Below, piece by piece: positions 52,848-61,900 of a DNA stretch of 64,000 nucleotides. Position numbers and translations under genes: made by a program. Position 1 is the first letter of the stretch, and each line of letters opens with the position of its first letter. The stretch is from positions 1-64,000 of the forward strand of contig NZ_JAFFZW010000009.1 in assembly GCF_017826695.1 (NCBI RefSeq), read 5' to 3'. The stretch is from Pseudomonas alliivorans. Lineage in GTDB: Bacteria; Pseudomonadota; Gammaproteobacteria; Pseudomonadales; Pseudomonadaceae. Below the pieces are notes generated by a model. The model had not been told where the DNA came from, did no database searches, and worked only from the letters and a program-made list of their open reading frames with translations.

Positions 52848-54761
52848 ATGTCCGTACGACGTACACGCAAAGACGATGGCAGCCAATGGACCGTGGCGGA
52901 CAGCCGCAGCGTTTATGGCATTCGCCATTGGGGCGCCGGTTATTTTGCGATCAATGAAGCCGGTCGCGTTGAAGTTCGTCCCAATGGGGCTGGCAGTTCG
53001 CCTATCGATCTTTACGAACAGGTCGAAGACTTGCGCAAGAGTGGTCTTTCCCTGCCATTACTGGTGCGCTTCCCCGACATTCTGCAGGACCGCGTCCGGC
53101 AGTTGACCGGTGCGTTCGACAGCAACATCGCGCGTCTGGAATATCAGAGCCAGTACACCGCGCTCTACCCGATCAAGGTCAACCAGCAGGAAGCCGTGGT
53201 CGAGAACATCATCGCCACTCAGAACGTTTCCATTGGTCTGGAAGCGGGCTCCAAACCTGAGCTGATGGCTGTGCTGGCGCTCGCCCCGAAAGGCGGCACC
53301 ATCGTCTGCAACGGTTACAAGGACCGTGAATTCATCCGTCTGGCGCTGATGGGCCAGAAGCTGGGCCACAACGTTTTCATCGTCATCGAGAAAGAATCCG
53401 AAGTCGAACTGGTGATCGAAGAAGCCGCCGAGCTCAAGGTTGCGCCTCAGGTTGGTCTGCGCGTGCGCCTGTCTTCTCTGGCGTCGAGCAAGTGGGCTGA
53501 CACCGGTGGCGAGAAATCCAAGTTCGGCCTGTCCGCCGCGCAATTGCTCTCGGTGGTCGAGCGCTTCCGCAAGGCCGGTCTGGATCAGGGCATTCGCCTG
53601 CTGCACTTCCACATGGGCTCGCAGATCGCCAACCTGGCCGACTACCAGCACGGTTTCAAGGAAGCGATCCGTTATTACGGCGAACTGCGCAACCTCGGCC
53701 TGCCGGTGGACCATATCGATGTGGGCGGCGGTCTGGGCGTGGATTACGACGGTACTCACTCGCGTAACGCCAGCTCCATCAACTACGACATGGACGACTA
53801 CGCCGGTGTCGTGGTCGGCATGCTCAAGGAGTTCTGCGACGCGCAGGGCCTGCCGCATCCGCACATTTTCTCCGAGAGCGGCCGTTCGCTGACTGCCCAC
53901 CACGCCATGCTGGTGGTGCAGGTCACCGACGTCGAGAAACACAACGATGAAGTGCCTGAAATCGCCGACAAGGAAAGCCTGCCGGAAACCGTGCAATGGC
54001 TGGTGGATCTGCTGGGTCCGACCGACATCGAGATGGTCACCGAGACCTACTGGCGCGCGACGCACTACATGAGCGACATCGCGACCCAGTACGCGGACGG
54101 CAAGATCACGCTGGCGCAGAAAGCGCTGGGCGAGCAGTGCTACTTCGCGGTCTGCCGCCGCTTGCACAACTCGTTGAAAGCACGTCAACGTTCGCATCGT
54201 CAGGTGCTGGATGAACTCAACGACAAGCTGGCCGACAAGTACATCTGCAACTTCTCGGTATTCCAGAGCCTGCCGGACACCTGGGCCATCGGCCAGGTGT
54301 TGCCGATCCTGCCGCTGCATCGCCTGGGCGAAGAGCCTGTGCGCCGTGCCGTACTGCAGGACCTTACCTGCGACTCCGACGGCAAGATCAAGCAATACGT
54401 CGACGAGCAGAGCATCGAGACAAGCATGCCGGTCCACCCGTTGAACGAAGGCGAGGACTACCTGCTGGGTATCTTCCTGGTGGGCGCGTATCAGGAAATT
54501 CTCGGCGACATGCACAACCTGTTTGGTGACACCGACTCGGTGAATATTTACCAGAACCCGGACGGCAGTGTTTACCACGCAGGCATCGAAACCCACGACA
54601 CCATTGAAGACATGCTGCGCTACGTGCACCTGTCGCCGGAAGAACTGATGACCCACTACCGGGATAAGGTTGCCAGCGCCAAGATCACCCCGCGTGAACG
54701 CACCTACTTCCTCGACGCCCTGCGTCTGGGTCTGACCCGCTCTTCCTACCTGTCGTCCTGA
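52848..54761 (+). CDS. speA: Biosynthetic arginine decarboxylase
   Basis: A 637-residue PLP-dependent decarboxylase that converts arginine to agmatine, the first step of putrescine synthesis by the agmatine route. The PLP Lys lies in YPIKVNQQEAVVENI (about residues 107-121). The SpeA stretches GLEAGSKPELMAVLAL, HFHMGSQIAN, VGGGLGVDYDG and SESGRSLTAHHAMLV are intact. Full length fits the family (about 640-660). GGGGA precedes the ATG. It is the last gene of the conserved block and is followed by a long hairpin. Cytoplasmic. Confidence 0.95.
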   Translation: MSVRRTRKDDGSQWTVADSRSVYGIRHWGAGYFAINEAGRVEVRPNGAGSSPIDLYEQVEDLRKSGLSLPLLVRFPDILQDRVRQLTGAFDSNIARLEYQSQYTALYPIKVNQQEAVVENIIATQNVSIGLEAGSKPELMAVLALAPKGGTIVCNGYKDREFIRLALMGQKLGHNVFIVIEKESEVELVIEEAAELKVAPQVGLRVRLSSLASSKWADTGGEKSKFGLSAAQLLSVVERFRKAGLDQGIRLLHFHMGSQIANLADYQHGFKEAIRYYGELRNLGLPVDHIDVGGGLGVDYDGTHSRNASSINYDMDDYAGVVVGMLKEFCDAQGLPHPHIFSESGRSLTAHHAMLVVQVTDVEKHNDEVPEIADKESLPETVQWLVDLLGPTDIEMVTETYWRATHYMSDIATQYADGKITLAQKALGEQCYFAVCRRLHNSLKARQRSHRQVLDELNDKLADKYICNFSVFQSLPDTWAIGQVLPILPLHRLGEEPVRRAVLQDLTCDSDGKIKQYVDEQSIETSMPVHPLNEGEDYLLGIFLVGAYQEILGDMHNLFGDTDSVNIYQNPDGSVYHAGIETHDTIEDMLRYVHLSPEELMTHYRDKVASAKITPRERTYFLDALRLGLTRSSYLSS

Positions 54762-54767
54762 ACCTGG

Positions 54768-54803
54768 ACGGCTGGTCGTTCCCATCCGGGAACGACCAGC
54801 CGT
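54768..54803 (+). terminator. 16-bp perfect hairpin after speA
   Basis: Arms 54768-54783 and 54788-54803 are perfect complements around the 4-base loop ATCC, seven bases after the speA stop. There is no T tract downstream, so it may be a 3' stability element or a weak terminator. Confidence 0.65.
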
Positions 54804-54927
54804 AACAGCCCCATGTAAGCCTCTTCCTGTCAGTCCTGTAGGCAGCTTCCTTTTCTGCGTGCCACCTCTTTACCGCACGGTCTTCTCCGCCAGAATCGCC
54901 GACCGCAATTTCGGTAGAGAACACTCC

Positions 54928-56355
54928 ATGCCCGACCCAGCCAGCGCACCCTTCTTTCGTCTGGAGATTGCAAGCCTGCGTCGCCATTTCAGCGTACTGT
55001 CCTTCAGCGCCACCGAGGCGATCAGCCAGCCGTACGTGTTCCAGCTGCAGGTCAGCGGTGATGAAGTCGATCTGGCAAGCCTGATGTACACGTCCGTTTT
55101 TCTGAGCTTCAACGGTGGCCCGCAAGGGTTTCACGGTCAGATTCAGGGCGCGACACGCGAGCATTACCGACAGGGTCCTGCGTGCTATCGGCTCACTGTT
55201 GGCCCGAGGCTGACGTGCCTGGCCCACCGCCACAACCACCGGGTCTTCGAGCAGATGAGCGCGACACAAATCATCGCTCAGGTGCTCAAGGAGCATGGGC
55301 TGAAAGACAGTTACCGGTTCGACCTGAAAAAGGAGTGCCAAACGCGCAGAACCTGTTTTCAGCACAACGAGTCCGACCTGATGTTCTTGCAGCGGCTGTG
55401 CGCCGAAGAGAGCATTCACTACCACTTCCATCACTACCGACGTCGTCACGAACTGGTGTTCAGTCATGGACTGCGCGGGTTTCGGCGTGCCCCCATTGCG
55501 GCCTGGAGTCAGTTCGAGCATCAGCCGCGCGTCACACAGTTTGCCGTGACGCCGACAGGCTCGAACACCGAGGACGACCGCAGGCAGCAGCGTGCGCAAG
55601 GTGAAAGCACGCTGCCCTTCGTTACCAGCGGATTGTTGCTGCCGCTGGCCGGACTTCCTGAGCGCGACTGGAACCACATGTGGCTGATCACCGGGGTCGA
55701 ACACCGCTTCAACGATCAGGCAACAAAGAGCGGCTCGACCAGACAGCCCTATTCGAACCGTTTTCAGGCAGCGCCCTGGGAAGCCGGCTTCGTCTCGGAT
55801 GCACCCTGGCCATGGCCCGTCGTCGCCAGAATGCAGCGTGCCTGGCTCACGGGTGCTGCGGGCGAATTGCAGGAGCGCGATCCGGACGGACGGGTTCAGG
55901 TGCAGTTCGAATGGGCCCGACAGGGTCCCGATGCGCGCCATACGACCTGCTGGCTGCCTGTCGATCCGGCACTGCGACTCTGGAGTCGGGGCGGCGTGCA
56001 GGTGGTCGTTGAGTTCAAGGTCAACAATCCGGACAACCCGACGATCATCGCGACCCTGCATTCCGGCGCCGCGACACCTCTGATGCTGCTGGGAGCAGAG
56101 GACGTACAAAACACGCCCTGCGTACGACTGCTGCTCGATTGGCAAAGCGTACCGGGTGAAAGCCAGAGACTGAGCCTGGAAGACGGATCGAAAATTTACC
56201 TGGAGCGTGACAGCGAGTTGCTGCTGCAGGTTGGCGCCAGTCAGGTCAGGTTCGACTCGGAAGGGATGACACTCATCAGCCCGCGTGTCGTGCTCGACAG
56301 CGAACGACCTGCCGGCGAACCGGGTGATGGTGATGAACCAGAGTTCACTTACTAA
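54928..56355 (+). CDS. Short type VI secretion tip protein VgrG (orphan)
   Basis: A 475-residue VgrG, well short of the usual 600-700. The gp27-like part (about 10-290) has FVFQLQVSG-like opening (VFQLQVSGD), LTVGPRLTCLAHRHNHRVFE, FDLKKECQTRRTCFQHNESD and FLQRLCAEESIHYHF. The gp5-like OB part (about 310-410) has DPDGRVQVQFEW and VVVEFKVNNPDNPTI. The final 60 residues hold a short needle-like stretch but not the long C-terminal beta-helix. The region between the two halves is compact (TEDDRRQQRAQGESTLPF). No hcp, PAAR, chaperone or effector gene is adjacent. GAGA precedes the ATG. It may be a mini-VgrG or a reduced copy. Confidence 0.85.
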   Translation: MPDPASAPFFRLEIASLRRHFSVLSFSATEAISQPYVFQLQVSGDEVDLASLMYTSVFLSFNGGPQGFHGQIQGATREHYRQGPACYRLTVGPRLTCLAHRHNHRVFEQMSATQIIAQVLKEHGLKDSYRFDLKKECQTRRTCFQHNESDLMFLQRLCAEESIHYHFHHYRRRHELVFSHGLRGFRRAPIAAWSQFEHQPRVTQFAVTPTGSNTEDDRRQQRAQGESTLPFVTSGLLLPLAGLPERDWNHMWLITGVEHRFNDQATKSGSTRQPYSNRFQAAPWEAGFVSDAPWPWPVVARMQRAWLTGAAGELQERDPDGRVQVQFEWARQGPDARHTTCWLPVDPALRLWSRGGVQVVVEFKVNNPDNPTIIATLHSGAATPLMLLGAEDVQNTPCVRLLLDWQSVPGESQRLSLEDGSKIYLERDSELLLQVGASQVRFDSEGMTLISPRVVLDSERPAGEPGDGDEPEFTY

Positions 56356-56441
56356 CGTATCGTGGTGATGTAACTATAGAGCGCCAACGCGGTCCGAGCC
56401 TGGATTGCCTTATCCGCCCGCCCCTTGATCGAGACTTCACC

Positions 56442-57338
56442 ATGCCCCGAGCGATTTTCCGTACGCTGCTGACTGGTGCCCTGCTGACGCTATTGTCGGG
56501 TTGTTCTGTGTTCACAGTGCTCAATACCCTGACCCCTGCCAAGGGTGTTCATGAGGTGCCCGATAGGGCGTACGGCCCGGAGGCGCGTAACCGGCTCGAT
56601 ATCTACGCCCCCGCATCGAACGTCGAACAGGCACCGGTGGTGGTGTTTTTCTACGGTGGCAGCTGGACCCGTGGGGAACGGGCCAACTACGCCTTCGTCG
56701 GCAGAGCGCTGGCTGAACGCGGCATCGTGGCCGTCATTGCCGATTACCGGCTGTACCCTGAAGTCAGCTACCCGGACTTCGTCGAAGACTCGGCCAAAGC
56801 GGTGGCCTGGACCCGAAAGCACATAAAGACCTACGGCGGCGATCCTGACCGACTGTTTGTGATGGGTCACAGCGCGGGCGCCTACAACGCTGCCATGCTG
56901 GCACTCGATCCGCGCTGGCTGGCCAGAGAAGGCGTCTCCAATCACATCATCAGTGGCTGGATCGGTCTGGCCGGTCCCTATGATTTCCTGCCCATCGAAG
57001 ACCCCGAGATCCAGCGTGCGTTTCTGTTCCCGAACACGCCACGCGACTCGCAACCCATCAACCATATCAACGCTGGATCACCCCCGGCCTTGCTGATGGC
57101 ATCCAGCAAGGACAAAGAGGTCGACCCGAAACGCAATACCGGCGGGCTGGCCCTGAAACTGCGTGAGGCGGGGCTGCCGGTCCGCGAGCTGTATTTCTCG
57201 CACACCACTCACGGCTCGCTGGTCGGCGCCTTCGCCAAACCCCTGCGCAGTCTGGCACCCGTGATCGACGAGGTGGTCATGTTCGTGAACAGCCCACACC
57301 CGACGGCGGTAGCGTCCAGCCCGGTGACCGCGCCTTAG
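56442..57338 (+). CDS. Alpha/beta-hydrolase lipoprotein (carboxylesterase type)
   Basis: A 298-residue lipoprotein esterase. The signal peptide ends in the lipobox LLSGC (Cys21). The hydrolase core shows VVFFYGGSWTRGER (oxyanion region, a variant of HGGGW), DYRLYPEVSYPDFVED, the nucleophile elbow MGHSAGAYN with its Ser, and a probable catalytic His in SHTTHGSL. It resembles BD-FAE/Aes-like esterases. The substrate is unknown. It is probably anchored to the outer membrane. It overlaps the convergent MATE gene by four bases at its stop. Confidence 0.88.
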   Translation: MPRAIFRTLLTGALLTLLSGCSVFTVLNTLTPAKGVHEVPDRAYGPEARNRLDIYAPASNVEQAPVVVFFYGGSWTRGERANYAFVGRALAERGIVAVIADYRLYPEVSYPDFVEDSAKAVAWTRKHIKTYGGDPDRLFVMGHSAGAYNAAMLALDPRWLAREGVSNHIISGWIGLAGPYDFLPIEDPEIQRAFLFPNTPRDSQPINHINAGSPPALLMASSKDKEVDPKRNTGGLALKLREAGLPVRELYFSHTTHGSLVGAFAKPLRSLAPVIDEVVMFVNSPHPTAVASSPVTAP

Positions 57339-58675
57339 CGGACGAACCAGCCGTCATTGCGCGTAAGACGCAGGGCAATGCTGCCCAGACTGATGCCGCG
57401 TAAGAGTGTGAATGCCAGAAAGGTCAGCCACAGCGCGTGATTGCCATGGCTGGCCGCCAGATAAGCGACGGGAGCAATGGCCGCTGCGCTGATCAGCATC
57501 GCGTTGCGCATCTCACGGGCACGGGTCGCACCGATGAACAGCCCGTCGAGCAGATAGCTCCAGACGGCCAGCAACGGCATCAGCGCCAGATACGGCAGGT
57601 ACACCATGGCGGTTTCGCGCACTTCAGGAATGTCGGTCTGTAAGCGAATGAACCACTGACCGCCCGCCAGAAACAGCACTGCGAACCCGACGCTGGCAAT
57701 CAATGACCAGCCTCCGGCCACCACCAGAGAGCGACGCAGGGTTGTTCGGTCGCGCGCACCAATGGCATGGCCGCACAAGGCCTCCACCGCATGAGCCAGT
57801 CCGTCCAGCGCGTGGGAAGTCAGCAACAGTCCGTTGAGCAGCAGTGCGTTGGCCGCCACTGTCGCATCGCCCAGCCGGGCGCCCTGCACGGTGATCAAAA
57901 ACATCACCGATTGCAGCGCCAGCGTGCGCAGAAAGATGTCGCGATTGACCGCCAGCAGCGGTCTCCAGTTGCTCCACAGTTTCAGCGCCGCCCAGGCAAT
58001 CTGGCCGGGCCAGACCCGCAGCACCCTGCGCGCCAGAATCAGGCCGAGCACGACCCCGGTCCACTCGGCCAGCACAGAGGCCCGCGCGGAGCCGACTACG
58101 CCCCAGTCCAGACCGATCACGAACCAGAGATTGAGCGCGATGTTCACCAGGTTCGTGGTCAGCAGAATCGCCAAAGGCGCTCTCGCGTTCTGAGTGCCCA
58201 GAAACCAGCCGACCAGCGCATAGCTGGCCAGCGCGGCGGGCAGACCGAACAGTCGGGTGTGAAAGAAATCCAGCGTCATCTGCAGCAGGTCGGCAGACGG
58301 TTGCATCATGGCCAGCGCCAGTTGGCTGAAGGGCACGGCGACCACACCCAGCACCAGCGCCAGGCCGACCGCCAGCAGCAGGCCCTGCAACAGAATCTGG
58401 CGCAGCGCGGCGCCATCCGAGCGCCCCGCCGCCTGCGCCGCAAAGCCGGTGGTGCCCATACGCAGAAAACCCATCGCCCAGGCCAGAAAGGTATAGAGCG
58501 TCGCGCCGACCGCCACCGCGCCCAACTGATGCGCATGCGGCAGATGGCCGATCACCGCGCTGTCGACCAGCGCCACCAGTGGCACGGAGATATTCGACAA
58601 GATCATCGGCGCAGCCAGCGCCCAGACCCGACGGTGGGTGGGGCGATGACGCCAATCGTGGAACAAACTGGACAT
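57335..58675 (-). CDS. MATE-family efflux transporter, DinF-like
   Basis: A 446-residue MATE exporter with 12 hydrophobic helices. The opening LAAPMILSNISVPLVALVDS is the first conserved MATE segment, with VIGHL next, and the midpoint repeat AVNRDIFLRTLALQSVMF follows. The DinF branch is suggested by length and sequence style. It would export cationic compounds using Na+ or H+. The ATG at 58675 has GGGAG upstream; the longer frame to 58828 runs through the opposing intergenic region. No regulator is adjacent. Confidence 0.87.
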   Translation of the reverse strand: MSSLFHDWRHRPTHRRVWALAAPMILSNISVPLVALVDSAVIGHLPHAHQLGAVAVGATLYTFLAWAMGFLRMGTTGFAAQAAGRSDGAALRQILLQGLLLAVGLALVLGVVAVPFSQLALAMMQPSADLLQMTLDFFHTRLFGLPAALASYALVGWFLGTQNARAPLAILLTTNLVNIALNLWFVIGLDWGVVGSARASVLAEWTGVVLGLILARRVLRVWPGQIAWAALKLWSNWRPLLAVNRDIFLRTLALQSVMFLITVQGARLGDATVAANALLLNGLLLTSHALDGLAHAVEALCGHAIGARDRTTLRRSLVVAGGWSLIASVGFAVLFLAGGQWFIRLQTDIPEVRETAMVYLPYLALMPLLAVWSYLLDGLFIGATRAREMRNAMLISAAAIAPVAYLAASHGNHALWLTFLAFTLLRGISLGSIALRLTRNDGWFVR

Positions 58676-58766
58676 GAGGACTCCCGGCAAGGCGGGCATT
58701 GTAGCCAGCGCTGCGCGGGTTTGCCGATGGAAGATTCTGCGAGAGCCATCACACCCATCGCTTCTT

Positions 58767-58805
58767 ACGCTCCGCGTGGGAATGCCGCTCTGGATGCTCC
58801 GCGTC
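58767..58805 (+). repeat. REP-like intergenic repeat pair
   Basis: The 19-mer at 58767-58785 matches the complement of 12100-12118 at 18 positions, and GATGCTCCGCGTC at 58793-58805 is identical to 22371-22383. Together they show one dispersed intergenic repeat family, located in the 250-bp gap between divergent genes. Confidence 0.5.
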
Positions 58806-58925
58806 CGGGTTGCGCCAGTTGCGAACAAAGTCTCAATCCGAGGGTCTATTCGCGCGCCTTGTAATAAATGTAACCTTGACTGCTATATAGTCTCACCCGT
58901 TACAGCCCCCTCTCTATTGCCGTCG

Positions 58926-61900
58926 ATGAGTGCCCAAATGTTCAACAAAGGACTGTTTTTGGCTTGCGCGCTTGCGCTGCTGAGCGCCTGTGATTCTTCA
59001 ACGTCGCAAAAGCCTGCCCCCGCAGCAGCGCCTACCACCCAAACGACCGCAGCCGAGACCAGACCCAAACCCGCGGTGGATCTGGCGGCGTTGAGCAAGC
59101 GCTACGCAGGCCGCGAATTGACAGTTATTGATGTCTCGGAAATCCAGGTCGATGGCGCCAGCACGCTGTCGGTGAGTTTTTCCGTGCCGCTGGACCCGGA
59201 ACAGAAATTTGGCGAGAAGCTGCACCTGGTGGACAGCAAGAATGGCAAGGTCGATGGCGCCTGGGAGCTGTCCGACAATCTGATGGAGCTGCGTCTGCGC
59301 CATCTGGAACCGCAACGCAAACTGGTCCTGACTGTCGATGCCGGTTTGCTGGCCGTCAACAAGGCCAGACTGGCCGCCGAGTTCATCAGCCGTCTGGAAA
59401 CCCGCGACCTGCAACCGAGCGTGGGCTTTGCCAGCCGTGGCAGCCTGTTGCCGACCCGACTTGCCGAAGGCCTGCCGGTGATCGCGCTGAACGTCGACAA
59501 GGTTGATGTCGAATTTTTCCGCGTCAAAGCCGACTCGATGCCCAGCTTCCTGGCTCAGTGGGATGGCGCATCCAGCCTGTCCAGTTACAGCTCCGAAGAA
59601 CTGCTGCCCATGGCCGACCTGGTGTACGGCGGCCGCTTCGACCTCAAGCCTGCCCGCAACACACGCGAAACGTTGCTGCTGCCGATTGCCGGAATCAAGG
59701 CCCTGCAACAACCCGGCGTCTATCTGGCGGTGATGCGTGCCTCAGGCACTTACAGTTACTCGCAGCCTGCGACCCTGTTCACGCTCAGCGATATTGGCCT
59801 GTCGGTGCACCGTTACAGCAATCGCCTGGACGTGTTCACCCAGGCGCTGGAAGGCGGCAAGGCCATCAGTGACGTCAACGTCGACGTCTACGATGAAAGC
59901 GGCAAGGTGGTCGCTCAAGGCAAGACCGAGGGCGACGGCCACACCCAACTGCCGTTGCCTGCCAAGGCTGCGGTAGTGCTGGCGCACAAGGATAAGCAGA
60001 CCAGCATGCTGCGTCTGAACAGCTCCGCGCTGGACCTGGCCGAGTTCGACATTTCCGGCCCGCAGGCGCACCCGCTGCAATTCTTCATCTTCGGCCCGCG
60101 CGACCTGTATCGCCCAGGCGAAACCGTACTGCTCAACGGCCTGCTGCGCGACAACGACGGCAAGAACGTCAAGCCGCAGCCAATCACCGTCGAAGTACGC
60201 CGCCCTGACGATCAGGTCAGCCGCAAGTTTGTCTGGGAAGCCGACAAGGACGGCTTCTATCAGTATCAATTGCATCTCGCCGACGAGGCCCCGACGGGGC
60301 GCTGGCAGTTGGTGTTCGACCTGGGCGACGGCAAGCCGCAGCTCTATGAATTCAAGGTCGAAGACTTTTTGCCGGAGCGTCTGGCACTGGAACTCAAGGG
60401 CAGCGATGAACCTGTCGCACCCGCAGACAATCCCGAATTCGACATCACTGGCCGCTACCTGTATGGCGCGCCAGCCTCGGGCAATACCCTGACCGGTCAG
60501 GTGTACGTGCGCCCGTTGCGTGAAGCCGTGCCTGAACTGCCGGGCTACCAGTTCGGCTCCATCACCGAAGAAGACCTCAGGCACGATGTCGATCTGGAGC
60601 CCGTCACCCTCGACCCCAACGGCCACACAACGCTGGCGGTTGAAACCAAATGGTCTGAAGCCAAATCGCCGCTGCAACTGATTTTGCAGGCCAGCCTGCA
60701 GGAATCCGGTGGCCGCCCGATCACCCGTCGCCTGGTTCAGCCGATCTGGCCTGCCGAGCAGTTGCCGGGCGTACGTGCGCTGTTCGGCAAGAGCACTGGC
60801 GACGATGAGTACGACGAGGACGCCAGCAAGGGCGAAGCGCAGACCGATGGTGACGGCCCGGCCGAGTTCGAAATCGTCATGGCAGACGCTGCGGGCAACA
60901 AGCTGGCAGCGGACAACGTCAAGGTGCGTCTGATTCGCGAACGCCGCGACTACTACTGGAACTACTCGGCCGACGATGGCTGGAGCTATCACTTCAACGA
61001 GAAATTCCTGAACCTGAACGAGGAAACCGTCAGCCTCAAGAAGGACTCCACGGCCAAAATCAGCTTTCCGGTCGAGTGGGGCCCGTACCGCGTCGAAGTG
61101 GAAGACCCATCCACCGGCATGGTCAGCAGCATGCGTTTCTGGGCCGGTTACCGCTGGCAGGACAACACCGACGGCGGCGCGGTCAGACCGGATCAGGTCA
61201 AGCTCGCGCTGGACAAACCCGCTTACAACGACGGCGACACCGCCAAAATCACAGTAACGCCTCCTGCCGCAGGCAAGGGTTATCTGCTGGTCGAATCCAG
61301 TGAAGGCCCGCTATGGTGGAAGGAAATCGACGTACCGGTGGAAGGCAAGTCGTTCGATATCCCGCTGGACAAGAAGTGGGCACGCCACGACCTGTACGTG
61401 ACGGCACTGGTGGTGCGTCCCGGCGAGCGCAAGGCCAATGTCACGCCCAAGCGTGCCGTCGGTGTTCTGCACCTGCCGCTGGACCGTTCGCAACGCAAGC
61501 TGGCATTGACCGTTACTGCGCCGGAGAAGATGCGTCCCAAGCAACCGCTGAAACTCAAGGTGGCCGCGAAAAACGTCGATGGCAGCGTGCCAAAACAGGT
61601 GCACGTGCTGGTTTCGGCCGTGGACGTGGGCATCCTCAACATCACCCGCTATGCCACGCCTGATCCGTTTGCCAGCCTGTTCGGGCGCAAGGAGTACGGC
61701 GCCGACCAACTGGACATCTACGGCCAGTTGATCGAAGCCGGTCAGGGTCGTCTGGCCAGTCTCGCTTTTGGTGGTGACGCTCTGGCCAAGGGCGGAAAAC
61801 GTCCTGACACCAGCGTCACCATCGTGGCCCTGCAAAGTGCACCGGTTACGCTGAACGACGCCGGTGAAGGCGAAGTCAGCGTGGACATCCCGGACTTCAA

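Noticed and set aside
54928..57338. VgrG and downstream esterase as a T6SS effector pair
   Set aside because: The esterase has its own signal peptide and lipobox, unlike T6SS cargo, and no immunity gene is present.
58674..58925. 84-residue N-terminal extension of the macroglobulin frame
   Set aside because: It would hide the lipoprotein signal and crosses the REP-like intergenic repeat; the signal peptide fixes the start near 58926 or 58938.
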